NCBI GenBank assembly: GCA_020718785.1
Contig: DYRK01000246.1
Location: 1 to 8,411, forward strand
Direction of reading: 5' to 3'
DNA: 8,411 nt
Source of the DNA: Desulfatirhabdium butyrativorans
Lineage (GTDB): Bacteria; Desulfobacterota; Desulfobacteria; Desulfobacterales; DYRK01
Shown here: piece by piece, positions 1 to 7,349 of the stretch
How the letters are laid out: the number at the start of each line of letters is the position of its first letter
How positions within the stretch are numbered: the stretch's first letter is position 1
Position numbers and translations under genes: made by a program
The notes under the pieces: model-generated
What the model was told of the DNA's origin: nothing
What the model saw: only the letters and a program-made list of their open reading frames with translations
Database searches by the model: none

Positions 1-779
1 TCGTACTAACCGGCGAAGGCTCTGATGAGTTATTTGCGGGCTATGTCGGCTATCGTTTTGACATGCAGCGCTCTGATTGGGGTGAAGAGGCATACAGCGT
101 TGAAATGATGATGGAAAGAGAAATTCGGGAAAAACTGTGGGGAGACCCAGATTTTTTCTATGAAAGAAATCAGTATGAATTCAGAGAGACAAAGCAGGCA
201 ATTTATTCGCAGCGTGTCAACGAAAGTTTTCGTGAGTTTGACAGCGTGAATCATGAATTAGTTGACAGGAGCAAATTGGCGGGAAGACATCCCATTCATC
301 AACGCTCCTACATTGATTTCAAACTGCGGATTGCCGATCATCTGCTTGCGGATCACGGCGACCGTGTGGCTTATGCCAATTCAGTCGAGGCGCGCTATCC
401 GTTTTTAGATGTAGAATTTATTGACTTTGTGAAAACTATACCGCCGAATCTGATGATAAAAGGCTCGGTTGAGAAGTATATTTTGAAACGGCTTTCTGAG
501 AAATACCTGCCGGAACAGATCATTAACAGGGAAAAATTTGCCTTTGTCGCGCCGGGAAGCCCTTACCTGATCCGTCAGAATATCGAGTGGGTGAACGATC
601 TTTTGTCATATCAGACTGTAAAAAAGCAGGGATACTTCAACCCTGACACGGTCGAACGTCTGAAAAAAATGTATAGCGGCGACAACTTCAATGTGAATCA
701 GACGTTTGAAAACGATTTGCTGATGATAGTATTGACCTTTGGAATCTTTCTGGAATTGTTTGATATGCCGGGGAATTGA
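1..779 (+). CDS. asnB: Asparagine synthase (glutamine-hydrolysing) family protein, C-terminal part
   Basis: The reading frame is open from the left edge (first full codon at 3) to TGA at 777-779, giving 258 residues. It begins inside the synthetase domain with VLTGEGSDELFAGY (3-44), which matches the conserved (S)GEGxDELFxGY block of AsnB proteins. SVEARYPFLD (381-410) and the following IPPNLMIKGSVEKYILK and LPEQIINREKFAF segments match the rest of that fold. The N-terminal glutaminase domain and the SGGxDS ATP loop lie outside the window. Family members make a beta-aspartyl-AMP or similar acyl-adenylate and transfer ammonia from glutamine to it. Some paralogues amidate natural products, and lasso-peptide cyclases share the fold. 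Only 42 bases separate it from the NRPS, so a tailoring or precursor-supply role in that pathway is plausible but inferred. The symbol is a family-level assignment; housekeeping asparagine synthesis is not excluded. Confidence 0.9.
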   Translation, partial: VLTGEGSDELFAGYVGYRFDMQRSDWGEEAYSVEMMMEREIREKLWGDPDFFYERNQYEFRETKQAIYSQRVNESFREFDSVNHELVDRSKLAGRHPIHQRSYIDFKLRIADHLLADHGDRVAYANSVEARYPFLDVEFIDFVKTIPPNLMIKGSVEKYILKRLSEKYLPEQIINREKFAFVAPGSPYLIRQNIEWVNDLLSYQTVKKQGYFNPDTVERLKKMYSGDNFNVNQTFENDLLMIVLTFGIFLELFDMPGN

Positions 780-789
780 GAAACCTTAT

Positions 790-805
790 TTCTCACTTCT
801 CACTT
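790..805 (+). repeat. Heptamer direct repeat TTCTCAC x2 plus TT
   Basis: The unit TTCTCAC occurs at 790-796 and 797-803 and is followed by TT. It fills most of the 42-base gap between the AsnB-like gene and the NRPS, just upstream of the ribosome binding site. Two copies are few, so a chance duplication is possible. A second heptamer array lies at 6041-6061. Confidence 0.5.
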
Positions 806-806
806 G

Positions 807-813
807 TAAGGGG
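807..813 (+). promoter_or_regulatory. Ribosome binding site of the NRPS gene
   Basis: TAAGGGG ends 8 bases before ATG 822, a good Shine-Dalgarno position. The TAA at 807-809 is also an in-frame stop for the NRPS frame, and there is no other ATG between it and 822, which fixes the start. CCTTA at 784-788 could pair with TAAGG at 807-811, a 5-bp stem across the heptamer repeat that would cover the site. The pairing is short and its effect is speculative. Confidence 0.7.
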
Positions 814-821
814 AAAATACA

Positions 822-3800
822 ATGGATAAGAAAATTGTACACAGTGTAGTTGAAAATATCGCGGAAAAATTTCCGGGCAATATCGCGGTTGAACAGAGTG
901 AACGGCGTATCAGCTACGATGCGTTGAATAAAGGCGCTAATAAAATTGCACGGGCTTTACGCGAAAAGGGTGTGGGAAAAGACACAATTGTCGGGATTTT
1001 CCTGCCCGGCGGCATTGAATATATTACAAGTATTCTGGGGATTTCCAAAGCCGGCGGTGTGTTTATGCCTTTAGATATAGAATTTCCCGAAAAACGCTTA
1101 GAATACATTCTGAATAAGACATTGCCGAAAATTATTATCACAAATGCCGAACACGAGGAAAATGTCATTCGGCGGATGGACTCGCTCAATATCTCCAATC
1201 CGATTGACACGATGTTCATATTGGATCAGAGAGACAAAAATTTCCGCATGATATGGAGCAAAAGCGGCAAGCGGGAAACCGCCGACTATCCTGATGTGAA
1301 TCTGCCTTTGATTCCAGAAGCTGACGACAGCAGCTATATTATCTATACTTCGGGTTCTACCGGAGAGCCGAAAGCGATTCTGGGACGGCATAAAAGCCTG
1401 AGTCATTTCATTCATTGGGAAATTCAGGAGTTTGGGCTGAACGAAAATGTAAAAGTCAGCCTGTTTGCGCCCACGACGTTTGATGTGAGTTTCAGAGACA
1501 TTTTTGTACCCTTACTTTCGGGCGGAACGGTGTGTATTCCGAAAAAAGAGACTAGAGCCAATGTCTCACACCTTCTGAAATGGATGGAAGCTTCGCAATT
1601 GTCGCTCGTTCACTGTGTGCCGTCATTGTTTCGCCTGATTTTGAAGGAAATCGAAAGTAGAAATACTACATCCGATATTCTGCCTCATCTGAAACATATT
1701 CTGCTGGCAGGCGAGGCGCTCTACGGAAGCGATGTGATCCGATGGAAAACGCAGGTCGGAGACCGCATTGAATTAGTCAATCTCTACGGTCCTTCGGAAA
1801 CGACGCTGGCAAAAATTTATCATCGGATAGACGGAATGACTCTTGAAAAAAACAAAATCATTCCGCTGGGAAAACCTATTTCCAATACGGCAGTTCTGAT
1901 TCTCAAGGACAATGCCTTATGTCGTGTCGGCGAGATCGGTGAAATATTTATAAAAACGCCGTTCAGAAGCAAAGGATACTATAACGCCCCTGAATTAAAC
2001 GCTGAAAGTTTTGTTCAAAATCCGCTGAACACCGACGAAGAGGATATTATCTATAAAACCGGTGATCTCGGAAAGTATCTGCCGGATCGAAGCGTAGAAT
2101 TTGTGGGACGCTTAGACGGGCAAGTAAAGGTAAACGGCATCCGCATCGAGCTGAACGAAATCGAAAGAGCGCTTTTCGGATACGACGATATCGAGCGGCC
2201 CTTTGTCCTTGCACATAACACGCCGGATCATGAAATCCGTCTGATATGCTACTACACTGAGAAAAAGCCCGTAGAAATAGCAGAACTGAGAGTCTGGCTG
2301 CAACGCTATCTTCCCGATTACATGATACCTTCTTTCTTTGTACAGCTTGATGAATTTCCGGTCAATCTCAACGGCAAGATAGACAAAAAGGCTTTGCCCA
2401 AGCCTGAAGACATTATCTATGCAAAAATAAAATACGAAGCGCCGGCAAATGAAATCGAAAGAAAACTCGCTGAAATTTGGGGAGAAGTTCTGGGGCTGCA
2501 AAAACTGGGCGTCAACAATCCTTTTTTTGAAATCGGCGGAAATTCTTTAAGTGCTATCCGCATAATTTCAAGGATATACAAGACCTTTGAAAGAGAAATC
2601 AGCATTCAGGATTTCTTTGCCCGTTCTACGGTAAGGAAATTGGCGGAATTTATCTCTGAGTCGGAAAAGTCGGGCTATGCGGAAATCAGACCGGTCGAGA
2701 TTCAGGATTACTACGATGTCTCCCACGCCCAGCGGCGATTATGGATTATTGACCGGTTGGAGAAAAATCTGGTCAACTACAATCTTCCCGGCGCGTGCCT
2801 GCTTGAAGGCAAAATTGACGCCTCTGCATTTCGCAAGGCGTTTCAGTCGCTGATTGAACGTCATGAATCTCTGCGTACTGCTTTTCTTGCGGTTGACGGA
2901 GAACCGAAACAGAAGATTCACAGAGATATTGCATTTGTTCTGGAAGAGGCTGATCTGAGCGGAAAAACAGACAATGAAGCCATTGCCAGAAAGGAAGTCG
3001 AAAAAGAATCGCTCACGCCTTTTGACTTGTCGAAAGGACCGCTGCTAAGAGCAAAGTTGCTGAAGCTCTCACAAGACCGGCATGTCTTAGTTGTGAACAT
3101 GCACCATATCATCAGCGATGCCCTTTCGCTCGATATAGTCACAAAAGAAGTGATGTACTTCTACATGGCATATCTGAAAAATGAATCGCCTGCGCTGCCT
3201 CAGTTGCGGATTCAGTACAAAGACTACGCTGCATGGCAGAATGCCCTGCTTGAGTCAGAAAAAGCCGCGATGCACCGAGACTACTGGCGAGACAAGCTTT
3301 CAGGAGAAATGCCTGTGCTGAATCTGCCGACGGATTATCCCCGTCCTAAAATTCAGACTTTTAACGGCGCAACTATCCGTTTTGATCTGAGCAATAAAGC
3401 GGAATTGCAGAACATAGCGGAAGCCAACGACGCCAGTCTGTTTATGGTAGTGGTCTCTCTGATCAAAACCCTCTTTCACCGCTACACCGCTCAGGAAGAT
3501 ATTATCATCGGCACGCCTATCGCCGGGAGAAGTCATCCGGATTTGGAAAATCAGATCGGCTTTTATGTAAATATGCTGGCGTTGAGAGATACCGTCCGTG
3601 CGAAAGACAGCTTTCTCAATGTGCTGAAAAAAGTAAGACAAACCTGTATTGAGGCTTACGATCATCAGGTTTATCCTTTTGACAAATTGGTGGACGAACT
3701 GGCATTGGCAAGAGACATGAGCAGATCACCGGTTTTTGATGTGATGGCAGTCATGCACAATGAGAGCGAGTTCAGCCGGATACGCTTTGATAATGTGAAA

Positions 3801-6800
3801 ATTTCGGAGTTTGATTTCGGTCTCTTTACAAGCAAATACGATGTGACATTTACCGTAACGGAAACCCGCAATGACTTGGATGTCCTCCTCGAATACAACA
3901 CGGATTTGTTCCGTGAAGACCGTATGCTGAGGATGAAAAACCATCTTGAAGAATTGACGAAAAGCGTAGTCACGGATCCGAGTCAGTCTGTGGCGCATGT
4001 CAACATTCTTCCGGAATGGGAAAGACATAAGATTCTTTTTGAGTTCAACGATACGGCTACGGAATATCCGAGAGACAAAACTATCGCCGAGGTATTTGAG
4101 CAAAAAGCAAAGCAAGTACCGAATCATCCGGCAGTTGTCTATGAAGGAACGGTTTTGTCTTATCGAGAACTGAATGCCTGTGCGAATCAACTCGCGCATA
4201 CACTGAGAGATAAATTCGGCCTCGGACTTGAGGAGCGTGTGGGCATACTGCTTGACAAAAGCGAGCGCACGGTTATATCGCTTCTGGGAATTCTCAAAGC
4301 CGGGGGCGCGTGCATGTCTATAGACCCCATGTATCCTGCTGAACGTATTAAATATATGATCGAAGATGCCCAATGCAGTGTCGTGCTTTCGGAGGGAAAA
4401 TATCTCAGGGATGTGATGTCGCTCTGTTCCGGCATTCAGGCAATTGATGTCTCAAAATTCGGACTCCGAAATCCGGAATTCGACATTGAAATGCCTGATC
4501 TGAAGCCGCTGGGAAACGGCAGAAGTCTTGCTTATGTGATTTATACTTCAGGTTCTACGGGCAAGCCCAAAGGTTCGCTGATCGAACAGCGGACTGCGAT
4601 GCGGGTTATATTGAATACCAACTACATCAATATTCGGGAATCGGACCGGCTTTTACAGACTGTCTCTTTTTCTTTCGATGTCTCGGTGTTTGAGGTATGG
4701 GGCGCTCTGCTGAACGGCGCATGTCTTTATGTGATTCCGGACCGGGCAGTCGTAGAGGCGGATAAAATGAAGCATTATGTGAGTCATTATAAGATCACAA
4801 TCATGTGGCTGACAACGAGCCTGTTTAACGAACTCTCAGATGCGGAAATCGGAATTTTCGAGGGATTGGAGATTCTGCTGGTGGGCGGTGAGAAACTTTC
4901 TCTGCCTCACATCAACAGAGTCAAGAAAGCGCATCCGAATCTGAAGGTGATTAACGGCTACGGTCCCACAGAAAACGGAACTTTTACTACCTGCCATCAT
5001 ATAGATAAGTTTTATGAAAGAGATATTCCGGTGGGCAAGCCACTTTCCAACACACAGGTTATCGTGCTGGATGCGAACAATGAGATTGCGCCGATAGGGA
5101 TTCCGGGGGAACTTTGCACGAGCGGCGAAGGGCTTGCCAGAGGTTATCTCAACAGACCGGAACTGAGCAGGGAGAAATTCGTTCCACATCCGTATCTGCC
5201 GGGAGAGCTGATGTACCGCATCGGCGACATGGCAAGATGGATGCCGGACGGCTGTGTTGAATACTTCGGGCGGAATGACGATCAGGTAAAAATAAGAGGT
5301 TACAGAATCGAACTGGGAGAAATCCAGAACAGACTGTTGCAGCATCCTGCGATTCGTCAGGCGGTTGTCTTAGACAGGCTGAATAAATCATCTCAGACTA
5401 AAGAACTGACCGCTTATTTTGTGTGCAGGGAAGAGATAAAAATGCCGCCGGATATTTCGGAATTACGGAGTTTTCTGGCGCAATTTCTGCCGAATTACAT
5501 GATTCCGGCTCATTTTGTTCACATGGAAGTTTTTGCCCTCAATGCCAACGGAAAGGTGGACAGAAACGTCTTGCCCTCGCCGGAGGAAGCTGCTATGGGC
5601 ATTCCTACAACGCTGACACCTCCCCGGAATGAGACCGAGGCGCAATTGCTCAGGGCATGGCAACGGATACTGGGGAATGAAGCTGTCGGCATTTATGATA
5701 ACTATTTCTCCATCGGCGGAGATTCCATCAAGGCGATTCAGATTGTCTCCCGTCTTCAGGAGGAAAACTTGAAGATAGAAGTAAGAGACATTTTTCAGGA
5801 GCCGACCATTGCAGGTTTGGCGGAAAAAGTCGTAAAAACCGGCTGTGTGGCGGATCAAAGTATGACGACAGGAGTTGTTCCGCTGACGCCGGTTCAATGC
5901 TGGTTTTTTGACAATTACAGACAGGCGAGACATCATTTCAATCAGTCTGAAATGCTCTGTTCAAAAGAGAGATTTCAGGAAGATGCGCTCAGGACGGCGC
6001 TTGAAAAAGTTCAGGAACATCACGATGCCCTGCGGATGAGATTCAGGATTCAGGATTCAGGAGAGATCATTCAGGAAAACTGCGGCGCAGACTACCCCAT
6101 CGGCTTTGAAGTCGTCTCGATTGCAGATGCGAAAGATACGGTTTCCCGGTTAGAACAACATGCCGATGAAGTTCAGGCAAGTATGAATCTGGAGACAGGT
6201 CCCCTGATGAAAGTCGTTCTGTTTCAGATGCAGGACGGAGATCGTCTTCTTATCGTGCTGCATCATCTGGTCATTGACGGCTTTTCATGGCGTATTCTGG
6301 CTGAGGATATTCGCCGAGCCTACGCGCAATGTCTTGCCGGAGAAGCGGTTCGTCTGCCTGCCAAGACGCATTCTTTTAAATACTGGTCTGAGCAGTTGCA
6401 AAATTACGCGGACTCGGATGAGCTATTGAGAGAAAAAGCGTACTGGAAAGCTGTCGAATCGGCGCCGATAAAATCTTTGCCGAGAGATTTCGATGCAGAG
6501 AATGTCTCAGCACGCGTCAGAGACGCCCGAACCGTAGGAATTTCTCTTTCCGAAGATGAGACAAAGATGCTGCTGACAAAAGTGAATCATGCCTACAACA
6601 CGGAGATTAACGACATCCTGCTGACCGCGCTGGCGCGGGCGATGAAGTCATGGCACGGAGACAATCAGACGCTCATCAACATGGAGGGTCACGGAAGAGA
6701 GAAATTTGCATCTCAGGAATTGGATGTGAGTCGAACCGTCGGCTGGTTTACGAGCATGTATCCCGTGATGCTGGAGATTCCCGACTCGGACGATCTCGGT

Positions 6801-7277
6801 TATCAGATCAAATTCGTGAAGGAATCGCTGAGGAAAATTCCCAACAAAGGCATGGGTTACAATACCTTGAAATATCTCACTGCTGCGGAGAATAAGAAAG
6901 GTGTCTCTTTTAATATCCGTCCCGAGGTCAGTTTTAACTACATGGGGCAGTTTGACGAAGATGTAGGCGTCGGTTTTGACTTGGCTTCAGAGTCATCCGG
7001 CAATAACCTGAATCCGAACTCGGAATGCCTCTATGACATTGATGTGAACTGTATTGTGATTCAGGGTAAGTTGCAGGTATCTCTCACATATAACGGGAAA
7101 CGCTATGTAGCAGAGACCATTGAAAAACTGGGAAGAGATTTCAAGGATGAACTTCTGGTGATAACAGCGCATTGCGCCGGTATCGAGGACACTGAAATCA
7201 CTCCGAGTGATATTGATTATGATGGTTTTGATATTGATGAATTAGATGCAGTTTTAGGAAGTCTGCAACAGAATTAG
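822..7277 (+). CDS. Nonribosomal peptide synthetase, A-PCP-C-A-PCP-E (2151 aa)
   Basis: A two-module NRPS read without interruption from ATG 822 to TAG 7275-7277. Domains by residue: A1 about 9-526, PCP1 about 543-611 (Ser575), C about 625-1063, A2 about 1082-1588, PCP2 about 1603-1671 (Ser1635), E about 1685-2136. Both A domains keep YTSGSTG (175-181, 1241-1247) and the A10 lysine (K519, K1578). No N-terminal C domain exists, so module 1 starts the chain, and no TE or reductase follows, so the protein cannot release product by itself. The expected bound product is X-D-Val on PCP2: the second pocket is valine-like and the E domain is complete. The C-terminus (TPSD then an acidic stretch ending ELDAVLGSLQQN) resembles the tail after E domains, where short docking helices pass the chain to a partner enzyme. 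It acts in the cytoplasm and needs a phosphopantetheinyl transferase, not seen here. Domain order is sure; substrates are predictions. Confidence 0.97.
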   Translation: MDKKIVHSVVENIAEKFPGNIAVEQSERRISYDALNKGANKIARALREKGVGKDTIVGIFLPGGIEYITSILGISKAGGVFMPLDIEFPEKRLEYILNKTLPKIIITNAEHEENVIRRMDSLNISNPIDTMFILDQRDKNFRMIWSKSGKRETADYPDVNLPLIPEADDSSYIIYTSGSTGEPKAILGRHKSLSHFIHWEIQEFGLNENVKVSLFAPTTFDVSFRDIFVPLLSGGTVCIPKKETRANVSHLLKWMEASQLSLVHCVPSLFRLILKEIESRNTTSDILPHLKHILLAGEALYGSDVIRWKTQVGDRIELVNLYGPSETTLAKIYHRIDGMTLEKNKIIPLGKPISNTAVLILKDNALCRVGEIGEIFIKTPFRSKGYYNAPELNAESFVQNPLNTDEEDIIYKTGDLGKYLPDRSVEFVGRLDGQVKVNGIRIELNEIERALFGYDDIERPFVLAHNTPDHEIRLICYYTEKKPVEIAELRVWLQRYLPDYMIPSFFVQLDEFPVNLNGKIDKKALPKPEDIIYAKIKYEAPANEIERKLAEIWGEVLGLQKLGVNNPFFEIGGNSLSAIRIISRIYKTFEREISIQDFFARSTVRKLAEFISESEKSGYAEIRPVEIQDYYDVSHAQRRLWIIDRLEKNLVNYNLPGACLLEGKIDASAFRKAFQSLIERHESLRTAFLAVDGEPKQKIHRDIAFVLEEADLSGKTDNEAIARKEVEKESLTPFDLSKGPLLRAKLLKLSQDRHVLVVNMHHIISDALSLDIVTKEVMYFYMAYLKNESPALPQLRIQYKDYAAWQNALLESEKAAMHRDYWRDKLSGEMPVLNLPTDYPRPKIQTFNGATIRFDLSNKAELQNIAEANDASLFMVVVSLIKTLFHRYTAQEDIIIGTPIAGRSHPDLENQIGFYVNMLALRDTVRAKDSFLNVLKKVRQTCIEAYDHQVYPFDKLVDELALARDMSRSPVFDVMAVMHNESEFSRIRFDNVKISEFDFGLFTSKYDVTFTVTETRNDLDVLLEYNTDLFREDRMLRMKNHLEELTKSVVTDPSQSVAHVNILPEWERHKILFEFNDTATEYPRDKTIAEVFEQKAKQVPNHPAVVYEGTVLSYRELNACANQLAHTLRDKFGLGLEERVGILLDKSERTVISLLGILKAGGACMSIDPMYPAERIKYMIEDAQCSVVLSEGKYLRDVMSLCSGIQAIDVSKFGLRNPEFDIEMPDLKPLGNGRSLAYVIYTSGSTGKPKGSLIEQRTAMRVILNTNYINIRESDRLLQTVSFSFDVSVFEVWGALLNGACLYVIPDRAVVEADKMKHYVSHYKITIMWLTTSLFNELSDAEIGIFEGLEILLVGGEKLSLPHINRVKKAHPNLKVINGYGPTENGTFTTCHHIDKFYERDIPVGKPLSNTQVIVLDANNEIAPIGIPGELCTSGEGLARGYLNRPELSREKFVPHPYLPGELMYRIGDMARWMPDGCVEYFGRNDDQVKIRGYRIELGEIQNRLLQHPAIRQAVVLDRLNKSSQTKELTAYFVCREEIKMPPDISELRSFLAQFLPNYMIPAHFVHMEVFALNANGKVDRNVLPSPEEAAMGIPTTLTPPRNETEAQLLRAWQRILGNEAVGIYDNYFSIGGDSIKAIQIVSRLQEENLKIEVRDIFQEPTIAGLAEKVVKTGCVADQSMTTGVVPLTPVQCWFFDNYRQARHHFNQSEMLCSKERFQEDALRTALEKVQEHHDALRMRFRIQDSGEIIQENCGADYPIGFEVVSIADAKDTVSRLEQHADEVQASMNLETGPLMKVVLFQMQDGDRLLIVLHHLVIDGFSWRILAEDIRRAYAQCLAGEAVRLPAKTHSFKYWSEQLQNYADSDELLREKAYWKAVESAPIKSLPRDFDAENVSARVRDARTVGISLSEDETKMLLTKVNHAYNTEINDILLTALARAMKSWHGDNQTLINMEGHGREKFASQELDVSRTVGWFTSMYPVMLEIPDSDDLGYQIKFVKESLRKIPNKGMGYNTLKYLTAAENKKGVSFNIRPEVSFNYMGQFDEDVGVGFDLASESSGNNLNPNSECLYDIDVNCIVIQGKLQVSLTYNGKRYVAETIEKLGRDFKDELLVITAHCAGIEDTEITPSDIDYDGFDIDELDAVLGSLQQN
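846..2399 (+). other. NRPS adenylation domain 1 (unassigned substrate)
   Basis: Residues about 9-526. Visible cores are A3 YTSGSTGEPK (175-184), A5 NLYGPSETT (320-328), A7 YKTGDLGKYLPD, A8 GRLDGQVKVNGIRIELNEIE and A10 NGKIDKKAL with K519. Aligning by eye to GrsA gives pocket residues D221, V222, R225, H264, L294, A296, L321, L329, A330 and K519, read as DVRHLALLAK. It shares about six positions with the serine code DVWHLSLIDK but has Arg where that has Trp, so no substrate is assigned. The A6 region reads EIFIKTPFRSKGYY (374-387) instead of the usual GELxIGGxGxARGY. D221 argues for an alpha-amino acid. The domain sits at the N-terminus and should load the first residue. Confidence 0.9.
2448..2654 (+). 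other. NRPS peptidyl carrier domain 1
   Basis: Residues about 543-611. The phosphopantetheine site is in FFEIGGNSLSAIRI, with Ser575 as attachment residue. It follows A1 directly and carries the first activated residue to the C domain. The GGNSL form is usual for carrier domains that feed an ordinary condensation domain; no epimerisation domain follows, so the first residue should keep its configuration. Confidence 0.93.
2694..4011 (+). other. NRPS condensation domain (LCL-like) with HHxxxDA core
   Basis: Residues about 625-1063. C1 is SHAQRRLW (634-641), C2 is RHESLRTAF (from 680), and C5 is the region of GTPIAGR and IGFYVNMLALR after residue 894. The C3 active-site motif reads HHIISDA (H761-A767). 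The catalytic second His762 and the Asp766 are kept, but the last glycine of HHxxxDG is alanine. The domain would join residue 1 to the valine-like residue on PCP2. An L-selective donor is inferred because module 1 has no E domain. Confidence 0.9.
4065..5585 (+). other. NRPS adenylation domain 2 (valine-like pocket)
   Basis: Residues about 1082-1588, with all usual cores: A3 YTSGSTGKPK (1241-1250), A5 NGYGPTENG (1378-1386), A6 GELCTSGEGLARGY (1429-1442), A7 YRIGDMARWMPD and A10 NGKVDRNVLP with K1578. GrsA-aligned pocket residues are D1286, V1287, F1290, W1329, L1353, G1355, G1379, T1387, F1388 and K1578, read as DVFWLGGTFK. This matches the established valine code DAFWIGGTFK at eight of ten positions. 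Both changes (A to V, I to L) are conservative, so valine or a close branched residue such as isoleucine is the best prediction. Confidence 0.88.
5628..5834 (+). other. NRPS peptidyl carrier domain 2
   Basis: Residues about 1603-1671. The motif YFSIGGDSIKAIQI carries the phosphopantetheine Ser1635. The GGDS form, with Asp before Ser, is typical of carrier domains that sit in front of an epimerisation domain, in agreement with the E domain that follows. Confidence 0.93.
5874..7229 (+). other. NRPS terminal epimerisation domain
   Basis: Residues about 1685-2136. All seven E-domain cores can be read: E1 PVQCWF (from 1690), E2 HHLVIDGFSW (from 1814, active-site His1815), E3 NDILLTALARAM (from 1930), E4 EGHGRE (1955-1960), E5 RTVGWFTSMYPVML (from 1971), E6 PNKGMGYNTLKYL (from 2007) and E7 FNYMGQ (2038-2043). 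It would convert the PCP2-bound L residue (valine predicted) to a D/L mixture, from which a downstream DCL condensation domain takes the D form. A stand-alone terminal E domain implies a separate partner NRPS. Confidence 0.93.
6041..6075 (+). repeat. In-frame heptamer tandem repeat ATTCAGG inside the E domain
   Basis: ATTCAGG occurs three times head to tail at 6041-6047, 6048-6054 and 6055-6061. It is followed by one unrelated heptamer and a further copy in the same phase at 6069-6075. Because 21 bases equal seven codons, the reading frame is kept, and the unit is read in three frames to give FRIQDSG within RMRFRIQDSGEIIQEN, between the E1 and E2 cores. This may be a surface-loop insertion or slippage product. 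The array itself is certain; its origin is not. Confidence 0.75.
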
Positions 7278-7334
7278 CGATTTTTGTATTCCGTCCGCAG
7301 TGTATTTATGAGGAGAGAGTATTTCTAACCAAAA

Positions 7335-7340
7335 GAGGGA
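7335..7340 (+). promoter_or_regulatory. Ribosome binding site of the alanine-rich protein gene
   Basis: GAGGGA ends 9 bases before ATG 7350. An in-frame TAA at 7326-7328 lies just upstream with no ATG between, so this start is the only reasonable one. The 72-base gap after the NRPS shows no terminator-like hairpin and no clear promoter; co-transcription with the NRPS is inferred. Confidence 0.6.
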
Positions 7341-7349
7341 GAGACGTCC

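Noticed and set aside
3726..4373. 215-residue open frame on the - strand opposite the C/A2 junction
   Set aside because: The + strand codes unmistakable NRPS cores here; the antisense translation shows no recognisable domain and no binding site.
7190..7277. A short thioesterase or extra C domain at the NRPS C-terminus
   Set aside because: Only about 50 residues remain after the last E-domain core, ending in an acidic tail, with no GxSxG motif; it is too short for either domain.
7282..7309. Possible promoter (TTTTGT ... TATTTAT) upstream of the repeat gene
   Set aside because: The -35-like element is a poor match and the spacing of about 15 bases is short; tight gene spacing favours read-through from the NRPS.
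7308..7328. Six-codon ORF (MRREYF) in the gap before the repeat gene
   Set aside because: There is no ribosome binding site before its ATG and no attenuator-like hairpins beside it, so a leader peptide is not supported.
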